NCBI GenBank assembly: GCA_021209875.1
Contig: JAGYVD010000002.1
Location: forward strand, 2,480,001-2,544,000
Direction: 5' to 3'
DNA: 64,000 nt
Source: Rosellinia necatrix
Taxonomy: Eukaryota; Ascomycota; Sordariomycetes; Xylariales; Xylariaceae
Shown: in pieces, positions 1 to 12,958 of the stretch
Numbering within the stretch: the first letter of the stretch is position 1
How the letters are laid out: every line of letters starts with the position of its first letter
Position numbers and translations under genes: made by a program
The notes under the pieces: model-generated
What the model saw: the letters and a program-made list of their open reading frames with translations, nothing else
Databases searched by the model: none
What the model was told of the DNA's origin: nothing

Positions 1-823
1 GGCCGCCCCTGATGACTATGCGGAGTCATGATGGGGATGAAGCAATTTTGCCACTTGTTTGGGCTCCGATATGCACATGAGATTCTCATGAGGTAAGCAG
101 CAAGTTTTGGTCATCCATAGAGGGCCGAGCTATGGGCAGCTGGTTCCACCGTGATTAGGTACACAAGGTACCGCACTTAATTACAGTACGTACTACTACC
201 TAAGTAGTAGTATTATTAGCGTCTAATCTAGGTGGCTGGAAGTGGGTAGGGACGACCTCCTAAGTGGATAGGCTAGGTGGGTCCTGGGGCGTGATACATG
301 AGTAGGTACCTAGGTATCTATCATGGCCATTGACTTAGGTAGATAACTACCTAGTGTACCTACCTACCTAGGTAGGTACCTGCCTACCTACCTCCCTACC
401 TAGGTACTTATGTAATACCCGGGCAGGTAGAGGTAGTTAGTAGGTAGATAAACGCCAACCTTCATCGGGGCTTGTGTGCAATTCCTGCTCTCATCGTGAG
501 CCTTCACCATATCCCAAAACGGCAGCAAGTCCCCGATCTTCGGTAGCCAATCAGCACGCGCGCTCGACATTCCATCGCAGCGCGTTCTTGCTCTGTCTTG
601 AATGCCAGATAACTAAGTACCTACCTAAGCGGCTGTTTTGGGTTTTGCGACATGGTCGTTGTAGCATCTTGACTGGTCGGTCCAATGGATTGAACTGGAG
701 AATGAGAATCGAAGCAAACCGTGACTTCTCGAGACCGTCACAGCCATCGCATCGACCACTTACACCAAACAGGGTCGTCCCTAGCCGCCTTCTGCCGACT
801 CCCCATACGAGGGCGCCGGCGCG
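1..823. other. Intergenic, motif-rich upstream region
   Basis: I see no supportable gene here. Between about 170 and 450 the DNA is dominated by short palindromic TACCTAGGTA/GGTAGGTACC-type motifs. The remainder is probably promoter and 5' leader of the WD40 gene that starts at 824. A reading frame at 474-881 has no similarity I recognise and is treated as chance. Confidence 0.6.
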
Positions 824-2725
824 ATGCATTTCGCAAAATCCTTTAAATGTATTATTCCCCCCTTCCCCTGATCCCCCCTGATCCCCCCTGATCCCCTACC
901 TCATGCCCTACCTCATGCCCTACCTCATGCCCTGCCTACCTCTAACTACCTACCTCTGATTACCTACATCGTGCTCTGCCCACTGCATCGTGCTCTACCT
1001 ACATCGTGCCCTACCTACGTCGTGCCCTGCCTCGCGCTGGTCTCGGTCCCTCATCACATCTCCAGCCGCCTTTGAGGACGCGTGCATGGAAGATGGAATG
1101 CTAACCGACCCCCCTTGGATCCCACAGCGTCTCCCCACAGCATCTCCAGCCCCAACGGGAAATATGTAGCCACCTTGGTGCCGGGTAGCATCGCTGTCAG
1201 ATCTGTCGCGTCGCTAGCCATCGTTCGGACCATCAAACTGGCTCCAGATCTTTCGGATGGCGTGACGACTTTTGTGTGGTCATCGTCCTCTAAGAGGCTC
1301 TTGGTCGCTGTCGCCGACCGGATTCACGTCTTCTCTGCACCGAGTGGTGATTTCCACGGTCTGGTGCAGATTCCGCAGCCACTGGCCACCAAACCGGCAT
1401 ACGTCACTTTCGGTGCCACCGATGGCGAAGTCTGCGTCTTTTCCCCCGTTGGCATCAAGCTGACCACGGTCAATCTCGCCTCGTCTAAGGCGGTGGAGAT
1501 CGGCAACCCGAAATTCTTCAGTTCCGTGTCCGCATCGAAAGGGTACTCGTTCCGACCAGGCACCCATCATATGGCCCTGCTCACGCGAACCGCAGGTAAA
1601 GACATAGTGAGTATCCATTCCGCAGATACGCGTGAGATCCAGAGATCTTGGTATCCAGACACCATAGATGCTCAGGGCTTGGCATGGACCCCAGATGGGA
1701 ATTGGCTAGTTGTGTGGGATTCATCGGCCCACGGCACCAGGGTGCTGTTCTGTACCCATGATGGTCACGTCTTTAGGGACTGGCGTGACGACCACCCATA
1801 CCCTACACTAAATGACATGGGCCAATACGGACCCGGCGTTAGGACGCTGGCATTCAGCCCAAACGGTCGGCATACAGCCATAGCTAGCGGGTCGAGTCAC
1901 ATCTCCATACTCAACGATCGATTAGCGAAAGAGGTGCTGCTCCGTCATGCCACGATCGTTGAACCTAATGAAACGCTGCAGGTGGGTGTTCGTTGATCCC
2001 GCCGATAACACTGCGTGTAATATTGCTAATTCTACTTAAAGATCTGGCAAGAACAGATTGATCTGCGAGCTGGGCAACAGGCTGTTCCGTCCTTTGTTAG
2101 AGCCACGCAAGCCTTGAGCCCGCCTGGCCTATCAGTGAGCAGTGTCTCGGACGCACAACACGGTTGCAATCTTGCTAAATTCGACTCTTCCTCCACTCTC
2201 TTGGCGTCGCGGCTCGACGACGCACCGAGCACGATCTGGATCTGGGACATTCCCACATGTGAGCTTCGAGCGGTGCTAATGTATCATGCAAGTGTCACGA
2301 AGGTGGAGTGGCATCCTTCGCAGCCAGAGCTACTGCTCATGAGATGCGAAGGCGAAGGACATAGTAGTGTCGTGTTCGTTTGGGACCCCCTCAGCGACGG
2401 CCCGCGTCCGGTCGAATTCGCACGCCATTTATCGAGCGCGAAAGTGACTGGCCGGGCCGATGCCACATGGCTGGAGACCCTTGATGAATCTGCCGCCCTA
2501 TTCTTCACCGACCACGCGAGATACGTTCTTTTTTCTCTCGTAGACGCCGACGTGGATGCTGGCGCAGAGGTATCTCTGCCCTGGGCAACGCAAGTTACAG
2601 TCACTCCGCATACTGGTTCCGACATTTTAAGCGGTGGCCCAGACGATCACAGCGGCACCAGCATGGATGAGGGGATAACCGAGCTCGATGATACATTCCA
2701 CTTTAAGAAGTCTCCTATACCGTGA
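824..2725 (+). CDS. WRAP73: WRAP73/WDR8-type WD40 repeat protein
   Basis: WD40 protein of the WRAP73 (WDR8) family, which in fission yeast and animals works with Msd1/SSX2IP to anchor microtubule minus ends at the spindle pole body or centrosome. The model is join(824..848, 1128..1981, 2042..2725), 520 aa, and every junction keeps frame. The 25-nt first exon encodes MHFAKSFK and joins in frame to SSPHSISSPNGKYVA; this mirrors the family start (M-N-F-x-x-x-F-K ... SPDGKY). Intron 1 (279 nt) ends after CTAACC and CCCACAG. Intron 2 (60 nt) joins ETLQ to IWQEQ. Diagnostic stretches are LAWTPDGNWLVVWD, ISILNDRLAKEV and IWIWDIPTCELRAVL. The first donor (GTATTA) is weak, so the tiny exon is the least certain part; without it translation would start at 1082 and lose the conserved N-terminus. 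Family assignment comes from recognised sequence pattern and not from a search. Confidence 0.82.
849..1127 (+). repeat. Minisatellite-filled intron 1 of the WD40 gene
   Basis: This predicted intron contains two tandem arrays. A CCTGATCCCC-type unit runs at about 865-897. A CTACCTCATGCC-type unit, drifting to CTACATCGTGCC, fills about 897-1035. Most of the intron length is repeat, so it probably varies between strains. Confidence 0.6.
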
Positions 2726-4157
2726 GATCGGATTGGGCTCGTATTGGGGTTCTATCACATTTTTAGACAAATGAGGTATCAAATTTCGTTCCAGGACCTT
2801 GAAGACCCCATCTGACCACCGCGCAGCCGCATTTGTCACATTTCACACCACGGCGATATTTATCCCCTTACTATCATGAAATGCGCTTCCCCGGGGTTTT
2901 CCAATGCAAACTGTCTTCCAAAGAAAGAAAGGCCATCCGCCCCCTTTATTAACGTCTAGCACTAGTAGAAGGTACCCGCGGTAGGGAATAGGCTACTGTG
3001 ATGCGGCTTTACTTATAGTGATAGAATTCATGGACTAGGTCGAAACCACTGATGTACAGGGATTTGGCCCAATCGGCCTGACAGCATGGGAGACGCGGTC
3101 TACCAACCAAAGGCCCCTTCAGCAGCCACCCGACCAACAAGTAGATGATCTTCAGAAAGTAACCATCCACATATATAATATCCTTGGGAAGCATGCCAGC
3201 TAATAAGGGTGTATTCTAACTGGAATGCGAATATTTTATCATTTTTTTTTTTTTTGCCTCAGGCTTTGGACCGGGATGTCTAACTGGTAAGATGATTATT
3301 CATGGGAAGGGTCTGCGAATCACGAACATAATCAACTCTGCTCCGCCCCCACGAGCCTCCCTCCACCAACACTTATGTCGGGACCCAAGACACTGGCAAC
3401 CGGGCTCTTGGTAGCCTTAAACCACGTGGGTGTGTATAGAGAAAACTACCTGGTTTCCCCGTAGGCAGCCCAGTCCATTTTCTTCAGGGATCATCAAGCC
3501 ACGAATGCCGCTACGTCGTCTCGCGTAAAGTTGGGTTTCTTGAGCAAGGCGCATATTCATCCCGTTAGCGTTGCTACTGGTTCTTGACGGAGCCAACAAT
3601 CCTTGATCTCATGTCGACTCCCAACGGCCGGTAGCATCTCTTCAACAATGCTCCTACACCGGCTCGAAGTTGGCTCCTGCAAACCTACTGCTGAGTGTGG
3701 GCAGGATAATGCCGAGTGCAGATGCATTCTGCGGTTTATTGGAGGGGCTCGCACATGCAATACTGAAAGGAGTGAATGGTTTATTAACCCTGTCAAATAC
3801 ATGGATATAGACGTTTTCTGTCGTTAGTTGAGGCATCAACACCTGTCAAATGTCGTCCGAATTCTACACCGATACTACGCCAACATATCTCTATACGTCT
3901 TCCCGCATAGTCGCAAGTTAAAATTAACCTTTAGCCTTCACCAATCCAGCGTTTGTGTCGCAGTCCTGATGGGTGCCAGTAGCGGCATACTGCATGCTCT
4001 TGACAGTCGCGTTCATTGCTCTTGGTCGTGCAACATATAATATAGATATATGCTGGATCATTTCCCTTGTGGTTACCGTCCTACCTCCTTGCTCGTCGAG
4101 GAATTTTCTGCTAAATCATTGCAATCGTTCCTCCTGTTCTGCAGTAACCCGCGCGTC
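2726..4157. other. Intergenic region, no gene seen
   Basis: The region lies between two + strand genes and would hold the 3' end of the WD40 gene and the promoter and leader of the RRM gene. There is a T13 tract near 3243-3255. The open frames (for example 3557-3842 on either strand) are short, overlap one another and show no recognisable motif. Confidence 0.55.
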
Positions 4158-5602
4158 ATGCCTTCGGACATAGTATATCAGCACCAACAACAAACACCCA
4201 TCAATGGGACCATTTCGGGCATGGCACCTCCAGGGAATGAGACGGGCTACTATTATGTCCCCGTTGCTAACGTAAGGGCTCCCTTAACATGTCTCGGGCA
4301 CCTCCACCTATCTTAGATGTTGATGGTATCTCTGACATCGCAACCACGCTCTCAGCTCCCGTGGCAGACATCATGGCAAGAGCTGAAGGACCACGTCCGA
4401 ACCGTTTGCTCAGTTGAACACGTTGAAATAAACGAAGACAGCACCAGTGGTCATGTAGTTCTAAAAGGCCGAGCTAATTTCGATGCAGCCTTCCGTACGG
4501 TCGTACAGCAGATTTCGTTCTTCCATGATATCCTGCTAAAACTAGTTCAGGACTCCTCAACGGCGGCATTTTCCAGGACCGAGCACTCATCGCCGATGGG
4601 AGAAATGCAGACAATTGGGTATTAATAAAACAGCATGTAGGTGGGCCAGCATCTTCGCAGCCGCCGATAATGAGACACCCACCAAATCCCATCCAGCACA
4701 TATCACCCCTAATAGTGCAGTCCCCCTCGGACTACGGCGATGTAGGTGGATCTCAGCATAATATGTCATTTCGAATTATTTAACGCCTTTGATTCCCTCC
4801 TGACGACGAACAGTGGTCAGCTGCCCCTACGGGTCAAGGCTACATGATGACCCCAACCATGGATTCCCCAGCCTGCTTTGCACCCTACACAATACCTAGT
4901 TATGCGGACTCAACTATTCTCTACGCGACTGTCAACTGCCCGCCGGAGAATCCCCATACGGCCATGAACCCGACAGCGATGTGCCCCTCTGGTTCAAGCT
5001 ATACACAGCAGCAGCACACACCCAGCGGATATTACGGGAACAGCTACCCTATACCTCACGATGACATGACGTCCCAAGGAAGCGATTACCACGCCGAAGC
5101 CGTGCCCATGAGCAGGCGAAAGATTATTATCCGGCAGCTTCAGCCCCATGTCAGCGAGTCGCAAATTTTAGAACTTATTCGCCATAAGGCGGGGTCTGCG
5201 TCCGAAAGACTCCAGAAACTCGAAATGCCTCCATCGAACAGCCAACAAGAGACGAACCGTGGCTATGCTATCGCCACCTTTGAATCAGAGGATGCAGCTG
5301 AAAAGGTCATCAGACGACTCAACAACTACCAATACGAGGGACGGTTTCTAGAGGCCAGATACACGAAAGAGGACACATCTAACTCCCCGCCTTCCCACAG
5401 AGCCCGTTTCAGCTATCAGCGCCATTCTCATCACCACTCTCGTCATCATTCACATCGCGAGCATCACGACGAAAGGGATGAAAAGGGGAAAGGGAAGGAA
5501 AGCTTACATAAGCCGGCTATTTCTGCCGAAAGGAAGGGCAGATCGTTCTCGTCTAATCCGGACGTTATAATTGCTAATGGGTCGTCTGTTCCGCAAGCCT
5601 GA
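4158..5602 (+). CDS. Two-RRM RNA-binding protein
   Basis: Predicted cytoplasmic or nuclear RNA-binding protein with two RNA recognition motifs. The model is join(4158..4271, 4317..4494, 4551..4741, 4814..5602), 423 aa, with all phases consistent. RRM1 spans roughly residues 48-120 and is rebuilt across two introns: QLPWQTSWQELKDHVRT, then VVLKGRANFDAAF, then RLLNGGIFQDRALIADGRN. RRM2 is at about residues 262-350 and begins KIIIRQLQPHVSESQ, with a GYAIATF RNP1-like strand and ARYTKE at its end. The linker is rich in Pro, Tyr, Gln and Ser. The C-terminal tail is His- and Arg-rich (HSHHHSRHHSHREHH) and then polar. The PWQTSWQ(E/D)LKD motif is typical of fungal RRM proteins, but I cannot name an orthologue or a target RNA. 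The start at 4158 is the first ATG that leads into the conserved exon; the frame is also open upstream. Confidence 0.78.
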
Positions 5603-8600
5603 CCAGGAGGATGTAAAAAGTTTCTCGTGCTTTAGTGAACCAGCTATGACTACAACTGCACTGCACTAGTGGACAGCCTGTCACCTTGGTACAAGCCCAT
5701 AGCTGTTTTCTTTTTCCCACGCTCGTCCCCATGCCCGGTTTCGTATATTAGGAGGGATCCCCTAAATACAATCCAGAACTTCCGCGAAATTCTTTGCCAG
5801 AAGTGCATATAGCCGTGATGACAATTTCGGTAGCGACAAGGCTTCATAGACCTTTAACCACGTTGAGTCCAGACAGCCTTCCACGAGGCTCGCACAACAT
5901 GAGTTGTCACAAGCCTTCAATATATAGCAGTATTGCCGGGTGAATGTGTGTCCTTCCCAAGGTCCGGTTCTCTTATTCAATGCACGTCATGGCAACGCGG
6001 ACAGCGTCTGCATGCGTGGCTGCCGATACCCGGCGGGCTGCAACCGAGACGCACGCATATGGTCCAGACTATATATTCCGTGCGTTCCTCCCCTTTTGCT
6101 TACATCCGCGCCTCCTCAAGGTTACCTCGTTGGGCATCCTATCGTGAAGGCCTTTTTGCGTGCCCTCCCACTGCCCACTCCGTGGCATGGGGAATGATAG
6201 GCTGGGTCTTGGGCTCCCGTGGGCCGGAAAGTATGACGTCTGGGGCACAATCTAGCCATGGAAGCATGCGAGTAGCCACGTAAGTATACCCGGTACTCGG
6301 ATCCGGCTAGGAGATGGCCCCTTGCAAGTCCATTCTGCATTCTTCCACACCTAGTGGCTAGCCTATCCTAGGGCTGTCCAACCCCCTGGCTACCCTTCGA
6401 TTGAGCCTCCTTTTCTCTTTTTTAAATGTTTACGAACTTAGGTTCTAGCTACGGGCCATGCTCGCCCCCCTCACTACCCTCCCCTCCCCATGCAATGCAC
6501 CGGTCCGCGTGAGACAACAGGCAGACAGCCGCCGTCTGCAGGGCCGGGTACGTCTTCCTGGGTGTGGTAAGGTTTGGGGTTGAGATCCCGCTTCGGTCGG
6601 TCGCATTTGTGGAGAGGGAGCAGAATATGAACGCGTCCCTTCCTCTCGTGTCATTCTGGTCTCATGAGAGGGCTTACCGGGTTGCATGCAATCCATAAGA
6701 TCGGAATCGCGCTTGCCGCCTGGCCGGAACGGCCGCTTGCCTAAACCATAACACGGTGCGTAGACCAATATTTGCGCATGTGGCTTAGGTAGTTAACTGT
6801 ATACGTTCAAGCACGCATATCACCAAATAATGTTCTCGGCTGGAAGCTCCCGGCTTCCGTGGGCGGAGCATACGACCCTCAGCTAGTGAACGAGCCGTCT
6901 CACCCCCTTTTTATAAACTCTAGATCTTTCGTCATATTAAGCAACCTTGTCTATATCGTCGAGCGGCATACGACGCTTGGTACTTACACATACTCACCGT
7001 GTGGCACGATGCTATCTGCCGAACCGCGGAACCCAGCCGGGATCCTGTGTCAGAGCCAGCCGCTTTCCGTTCGGAACGATGATGGGAGCGCGGACTCTAC
7101 ACAATGCAGCCAGGGCGGTACAGTGATTCATTACGTCGATCCAAATGACAATAAAGTTAGCCCGCATATTCCGGGGGAGGGGGGGGTTTCCTTCTCTACT
7201 CTCTAGCTCTCAAGGATGATCTTAGACATGTATAGTGTGCGTATCCGATCGGGCTCGAGTAGCGATCATATGGGCAGCTATATAGGCACTATTATATACC
7301 CCATGGCATGATGATGTTAACAGGTCATTAAATAGTCAGGAATCAGTAATGAATTTGGTCAGAGATAAATATAGCCAAACTAGGATATCTGTACTACTCG
7401 TCACACCCCGTGACCGTTTCCGCCCCTTTGAGGAGGAAGAAGAAAAGAAAGGACAAGAGAAGAAGGTGCCGTAGATAGTGACCACATTCGCCACGAACAT
7501 TATTGGATTGTATATTTGCCGTAATTACTATTGCGGATACTTATGATCTAAACTATGTATTTCAACTTTTCCTCGTTCAAAAAAGTAGCCCTAGATCATA
7601 CGTTTTAGCCGGCCCAACCCCTAATACCATAATCTCGACGGGTATCCCTCTCGGGATAGGTTGTACAATAAATAGAGCTTCGAAGCGGCTTATACAATAG
7701 TTACTAAGACTTAATCGACACCGATAATTCGACAATATTCCGCATTTTCAGCCTGACCGAATACTACTTCCGGGTCTGGTTCGTGATAGATCGATAATTT
7801 TTATATATTGTTGTGACCCTAGCACAGTAGTGATAAGAAACAATACGTAGATAAATAGGTGTTAGTAGTCAAGTTTAAGTTTAATCATATGACTTGATCA
7901 ACGGGGAACAACGTCTTTGATGGGAATCTAGGAAGACTCTAGGAGGCACCGGGGCATTTTGTATACCCCATCGAGTTAGCGCACGAATCGAAGAGTCTGC
8001 AAACATTTACGCATAGATTAATAGACCTATGTTGAGTAATATTAGATGCTACTCAAGTAAATAGTCTAGCTTTTTCTAACATAGCAGGCGACACATGAAA
8101 ATATGGGAGCAATTAGCCCCGACGCCAAACAACCATTAAAGCCGTCCAGAAACCCAGGGACCACTGTCAATTACAAGTTATCAGTTTTATATAAAGTGAA
8201 TCAAGTGAGGGAATATGAGCCAGGGGCTAATTATACGGGACCAGGGTATCAAATCACTCAAGTTATCTTCGCCCTTGGCCACCCACCCTCATCCACACTT
8301 TATGGCTACTTAAGTGGCTTGTTGTGTTTCATCTAAATAGGACATTTCAAACCCTTAGGCGCATCTGAAATATAGAAACATTCTCCCCTCGGCTGGTTAT
8401 GATGGAAAGGCCTTCGTCTGGCGCGGGCATTCAACCCAATGGCAAGGAATTTTCGACTGCGCCCTGCATAAAGCTTCGGTCAATATGGCCTCTTGGTCAC
8501 CCCGTCTCTTCGCCTGTGTCTCCTCCGATAGATCCGTTTCAGTTCTTGAAACCAAAGACAAAAATCTCATCAATTCTTCTCGATCGACTTCTCTCCGACT

Positions 8601-8992
8601 TTCGACTCGTTATTTCGTTCGCAACTCGCTGGCTTCGTTCATATTCGGTCACTTTCTCCCACTGTTTCTATATCGACATGGACGTCGATATTTTTTGTTG
8701 GCCAGCAGATGCTAGACCAGCAACAGTACAATTTATCCTTATTGCTTCGCTCTACCTACTCAAAGTTATTTATACCTTGTCGAGTCATCAAGCCATTTCG
8801 CCGCATTGTTCAAGATCCGGTGTTTTCCCAGATTATCCTCCGAATTTATGGCATTGTTAGCATTACGCTGGCAACGTAAATGCACGCCAGGAATTAGAGA
8901 TTTACCAAAAATGTACCTATTGGCGGTCCATGGACACGTAGGAGACCGCTTAATTGGATTTTGCTATGTAGTAGCTAAAATATCAGGTTCCG
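5603..8992. other. Gene-free region, partly AT-rich
   Basis: No gene could be supported over 3.4 kb. From about 7200 to 8100 the DNA is AT-rich with many stops in all frames, as seen in transposon remnants decayed by repeat-induced point mutation, but I could not identify an element or its ends. At 8580-8677 a CT-rich tract precedes an ATG (8678) that opens only 60 codons. A 76-codon ATG frame sits at 8485-8715. Both are too short and unlike known families to be called genes. Confidence 0.5.
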
Positions 8993-11900
8993 TCATACCT
9001 TCACAAAATTTACGCCCGCCATGGTGGGCTGAGTACTAGACTCCACGGCTAGCATGCCACGCTCATACATAAATAGCCAAACAGCATCAGCGTCGACGGT
9101 TTCGAGAGCTATACGGGCATCTGAGTTCGGGGTTTCCAGGGCTTCCGAAAGCAGTAACAGGATCTGATCGATGATATCATCATCAATCCGAACGTAGGTC
9201 ACTATTGCGACTAGTACGCTCTGCACCGCGTCCCAGACCTGCACTGCCTGTGCAAAACGGCCCAACCCCGAGTCAGTTATAACGTTGCCACCATCGATAG
9301 ACCCCACCATCGCGGTTCCTTTGTCGATTCCCGTCGCATCGAGCTGGCCATCTGCTGTACGAGTAGGTATAATTATTTTCATGTTCTCCTGCGGGCGACT
9401 TTTGTGAAAAGAAAGCTTGACAGTTGATCCTCCTACAGCATCTCTCCTTCTCCCTGTACCCCGGTCCCGCGAGCGAAGAGCGTCTGTCCTAGCCTTCTGA
9501 CACCACTTTCCAAGTCCATTATCCCACCACTCGGTATTAAAGCGGGTGCTCAAGAAATCGCCGGCGGCAGCACAAAGTGCGCAAAGCGCTTCGGAAGCTG
9601 CGACGACTACGAAGGTTTCGGAGTCGTATAGCCGCTCCATTAATACTGGCCACACGGCGTTGACGAGCGGTAGGAATTCGTTTTCATCGGGAGCTAGCGC
9701 CGGACACACAGTTGTTAGAAGATTCAGTAGGGACTTTCGGAGAGTTGGTGTGGGCGAGGTGAGGTAATGCTGCGTCAGACTCGTAATGCGCGAGAGCAGC
9801 TGGAATGTTTGTGTCTTCGGGGGCGAAGGCTTCTCAACTTGAGTGCCACTAGTCTCTTCATCTTTTAAATCTCCTTCATCTGCGGCTCTACATGTATCGG
9901 ATGTTTCAAAGGGACGATTTGGGTGTTGTTCTAACTGTTCGAATTCCAACTCTTCCCGGCGCAGTTTCTCTTGGCGATCGTGACGCCGATCTAAAATTCT
10001 GCACAAGTCGTTAATTGTAGCGATGATAACGGCGGATTTCTTGTGGTTAACTGATTTGGGGCCCTCCTCAAGCAAGAGGTTACTTGATATAGTGCCTTGT
10101 TCCACGATCTCTGAAAGCACGTTGAATAGACGCTCCACAAACAGGGTATATCCATGGTAGTTGTCAAGCGCGGCGAATATCGACGCGACGACGTCGTCAA
10201 GATACGGTATGAGCCGAGGTCCTGTAAGTCTGATCATCATACGTAGTACTTGTGTAGATGCCGGGGATATGTCAAATGTGTTAAGCCGTAGAGATACCGA
10301 GTTGACCATATAATCGACGTTATCTATAATCAAGCCCGCAACATTCGTATAACCACAAGCTGTTGCGATATTGTTGAGACTGACGATCGCATATTGCTTT
10401 AGTTGGGGGATATCGGAACCAAGGAAGGTTGCAATAGGGTACAATACGTCAACCAATTCCGGTCGAAATGCTTCTCTCATCCGCGACGCCACGAAAGTTG
10501 TAATCTCTAGCGCGAGAGCTTGCATTCTCCAATCCTCATCTTCTACCTCAGCTTGTGAGTCGATAGTTGCGACTGATAAAGTATAGAGATCTTGTAACAC
10601 AGTCTCACTCCCATCGGACATTTCGGCCGCTATGGAAAGGTCTAGAAAGTCGTCAAGTTCGGATGACTGAGCGAGTGTGGATTTGATTAACTCAAACGCT
10701 AGCCAGTAAGAAGTAACTTGGCTAGGCCCACTGGATTCTCGCACATAATTTAGCATATCGCTAGCTAGCCCAATGCGTTGAGGCTGCGATCCGATTTTGG
10801 ATATAAGATCGACGAGGGCCGCGCGGGTTGGGCGCTCCGCTTCGCGAGCTATTAGAATCGGCTGGAAAGGTAATATTCCGCCCTCTTTAGCTAAACTCAT
10901 GTCACTCGATTCAAGGGTACCAGAAGGAAGTTCAGCAAGGACACTTCCTGACCAGGACCCGATGACAAGTGCTGTAGCGCTATCTCTCAACGAGGCTGCT
11001 AATGAGTCATCTAGGATGAACGAGCCGATCTGTAGTGCGGTAATGAAATGTTGTCCTTTTAAGAGGTTTTGCATAGCCTGTTGCTTGATATACTCTTCGC
11101 TAGATTGTACTATGCGTGGAAGGCTCGTGACCCAATTATAAACTATAGTTTTGATATGATTGCCAAGCTCTGGATATATTGTGGCTAGATCAGTGAGACT
11201 TGTTTTGTGTATTAGCTCTTGGACGCCCTGGTCGGCTAGGATCATTGCCGTCTCAACTAATATATGAGAAGCATCAGAAAGAGACTGATGACACTCATCT
11301 AATAGCGTTATGCATAGCCTTCCCAAGGCAATTCGTACGTCTTCGTCTGAATGACTTCGTAACTTCAAGACACTCGCGAGCGACAGCTTCACTTTGGCCG
11401 CAGTTGCCTTCAGCCATGAGTTTGATAGGATCTTTCTTTCGGCATCTCCGTTAAGCTTGCCATCGGCTGGCAAGCTTAATATCCCTCTCATTCTAATATC
11501 CCCAAGCACCTTTGTAAGCACACGCCTCAACGTATCGATGCCGTGTATGAGGACCTTCCTTTGAGTCTTTGGCGCTGCTGGGGCAGTTAGAAGTCTGCTT
11601 AGTGAAGATACGACTCCAGGTAGGAAGGTAGCTGAAATGGTCTGATCCTTGACTGCAGCCATCACGGCATTAAGCACCTGCAAGGCTTCAAGTTGGATTG
11701 CAGGAGTCCGGCCATCATTGATGCCGGCTAGAACAACGGTGACGGCGTGGCCGAGCGTGGGCATCGCATTTTCTTCGACCAATGCTGCTGCTCCGGCGGA
11801 CGACGATCCCGAAGCCCTGACGAGCGAAGCAACAGCTTTGAACGATTCCAGCTCGGCCTCTTCAGGAATGCGGTCTTGCCTCTCCTTGCCGGGGACACCG

Positions 11901-12342
11901 GCGATGACGAAGGTCAGGAGCAAGAGTAACTGTTGGGAAAGCTCCTTGGGTAGTTTGCTCTTCCAGCCATAGTCAACGAGAGTCCTGAAGCACTTGATGG
12001 TGACTTCGGTCAGGCGAATGGGGTACTCCTGCTGATTTCGCAGAATATTGGAGAGTGGGAAGAAGACATAATCGGCCAGCTTGTCATCCAGAACAGAAGC
12101 ATCATGGGCTACCTGGCGATCCAGAAGAGCCGACAGATCTTCTGTCACCGCTAGCAAGTCCCTCGCGCTCGTCTTCTTGTCGGATGGACGCACAGCCAAG
12201 TCATTTATGGAGACACACCGAGGCTTGAGCTGGACCGCTGAGTTTTAGCAGGCTGCCACCGTCGTTGAGTGATGGGGGTTGCGCCAGGGCACGGTACCTC
12301 CTTGAAGAATTGATTCCTAGCAGCGGAGGAATTACTGGCCAT
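8993..12342 (-). CDS. TTI1: TTI1, TELO2-interacting HEAT-repeat protein
   Basis: Homologue of Tti1, the large alpha-solenoid subunit of the Tel2-Tti1-Tti2 (TTT) co-chaperone that helps mature PIKK kinases such as TOR, ATM and ATR. The model is complement(join(8993..12229, 12298..12342)), 1093 aa, close to the family length of about 1090. The first 45-nt exon encodes MASNSSAARNQFFKE. Its donor is GTACCG, and the 68-nt intron ends CGGTCCAG just before LKPRCVSINDLAV; the F-x-x-LKPxCV pattern is the conserved Tti1 N-terminus. The body is helical with HEAT-like repeats, for example FLGSDIPQLKQYAIVSLNNI and VWPVLMERLYDSETFVVVA. A charged, low-complexity insert (about DEGDLKDEETSGTQ) precedes the C-terminal HEAT block. 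The exon-2 frame extends upstream of 12199 without an ATG, so the upstream exon is needed. Some tail variation is possible because a GTATGA donor-like site overlaps the stop. Confidence 0.82.
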
Positions 12343-12958
12343 TTGAGACTCGGTTCATCACATTCGTATTGGTTGCGGGGAAAGCTCATAGCCAAGCGGC
12401 GATCTGTGTGTTTTGTGAAGACGTAACCGTGGCATCCGTCAATCTCACGGGTTTGATATGGATGAGGGACGGATAAATAGGTGCCTACCTACTCGTTTTG
12501 GGCACTTTGGTTTTTGGGAGACCCAACTGCTCCTGCAGCGCTTCGAATGCTTAGGTAATGGGTGCCACGGCATTTACTGGGTAGCTTAAGTTCCTGCCTA
12601 CCTATGTAGGTAATGTGGTACTTACATACTTACTTATTTTTAGGTTGTCGGTACACTACTGATTACTGATGTAAGTACTTACCTACCTACCTAGGTACTT
12701 AAGGCACTTGGACGCAACTAGCGGCCCACATCCCGTGACTAAGGGTAGGTAGGTATAGGTACCTGGTAGCTGGCTGGGCAGTCCCTCCATGGCCTTATAT
12801 CTCTTCAACAGTCCTGCTCTCGCATCCATTACCGGACGCTTGTCTGGAACCAAGGCAAAGGAAAAAGAATGCTACCCCGGGCCAAATACTCACCTGGGCA
12901 CATAGCTATTAACCATCCACCCCGCTATCTATTCAGATAAAAGGTCATCGATACCATT
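12343..12958. promoter_or_regulatory. Divergent promoter region, TACCTAGGTA-rich
   Basis: This 616-bp gap separates the TTI1 start (-) from the DUF1749 gene start (+) and must hold both promoters. It has a dense cluster of TACCTA/TAGGTA motifs at about 12478-12770. No specific regulatory site could be assigned. Confidence 0.5.
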
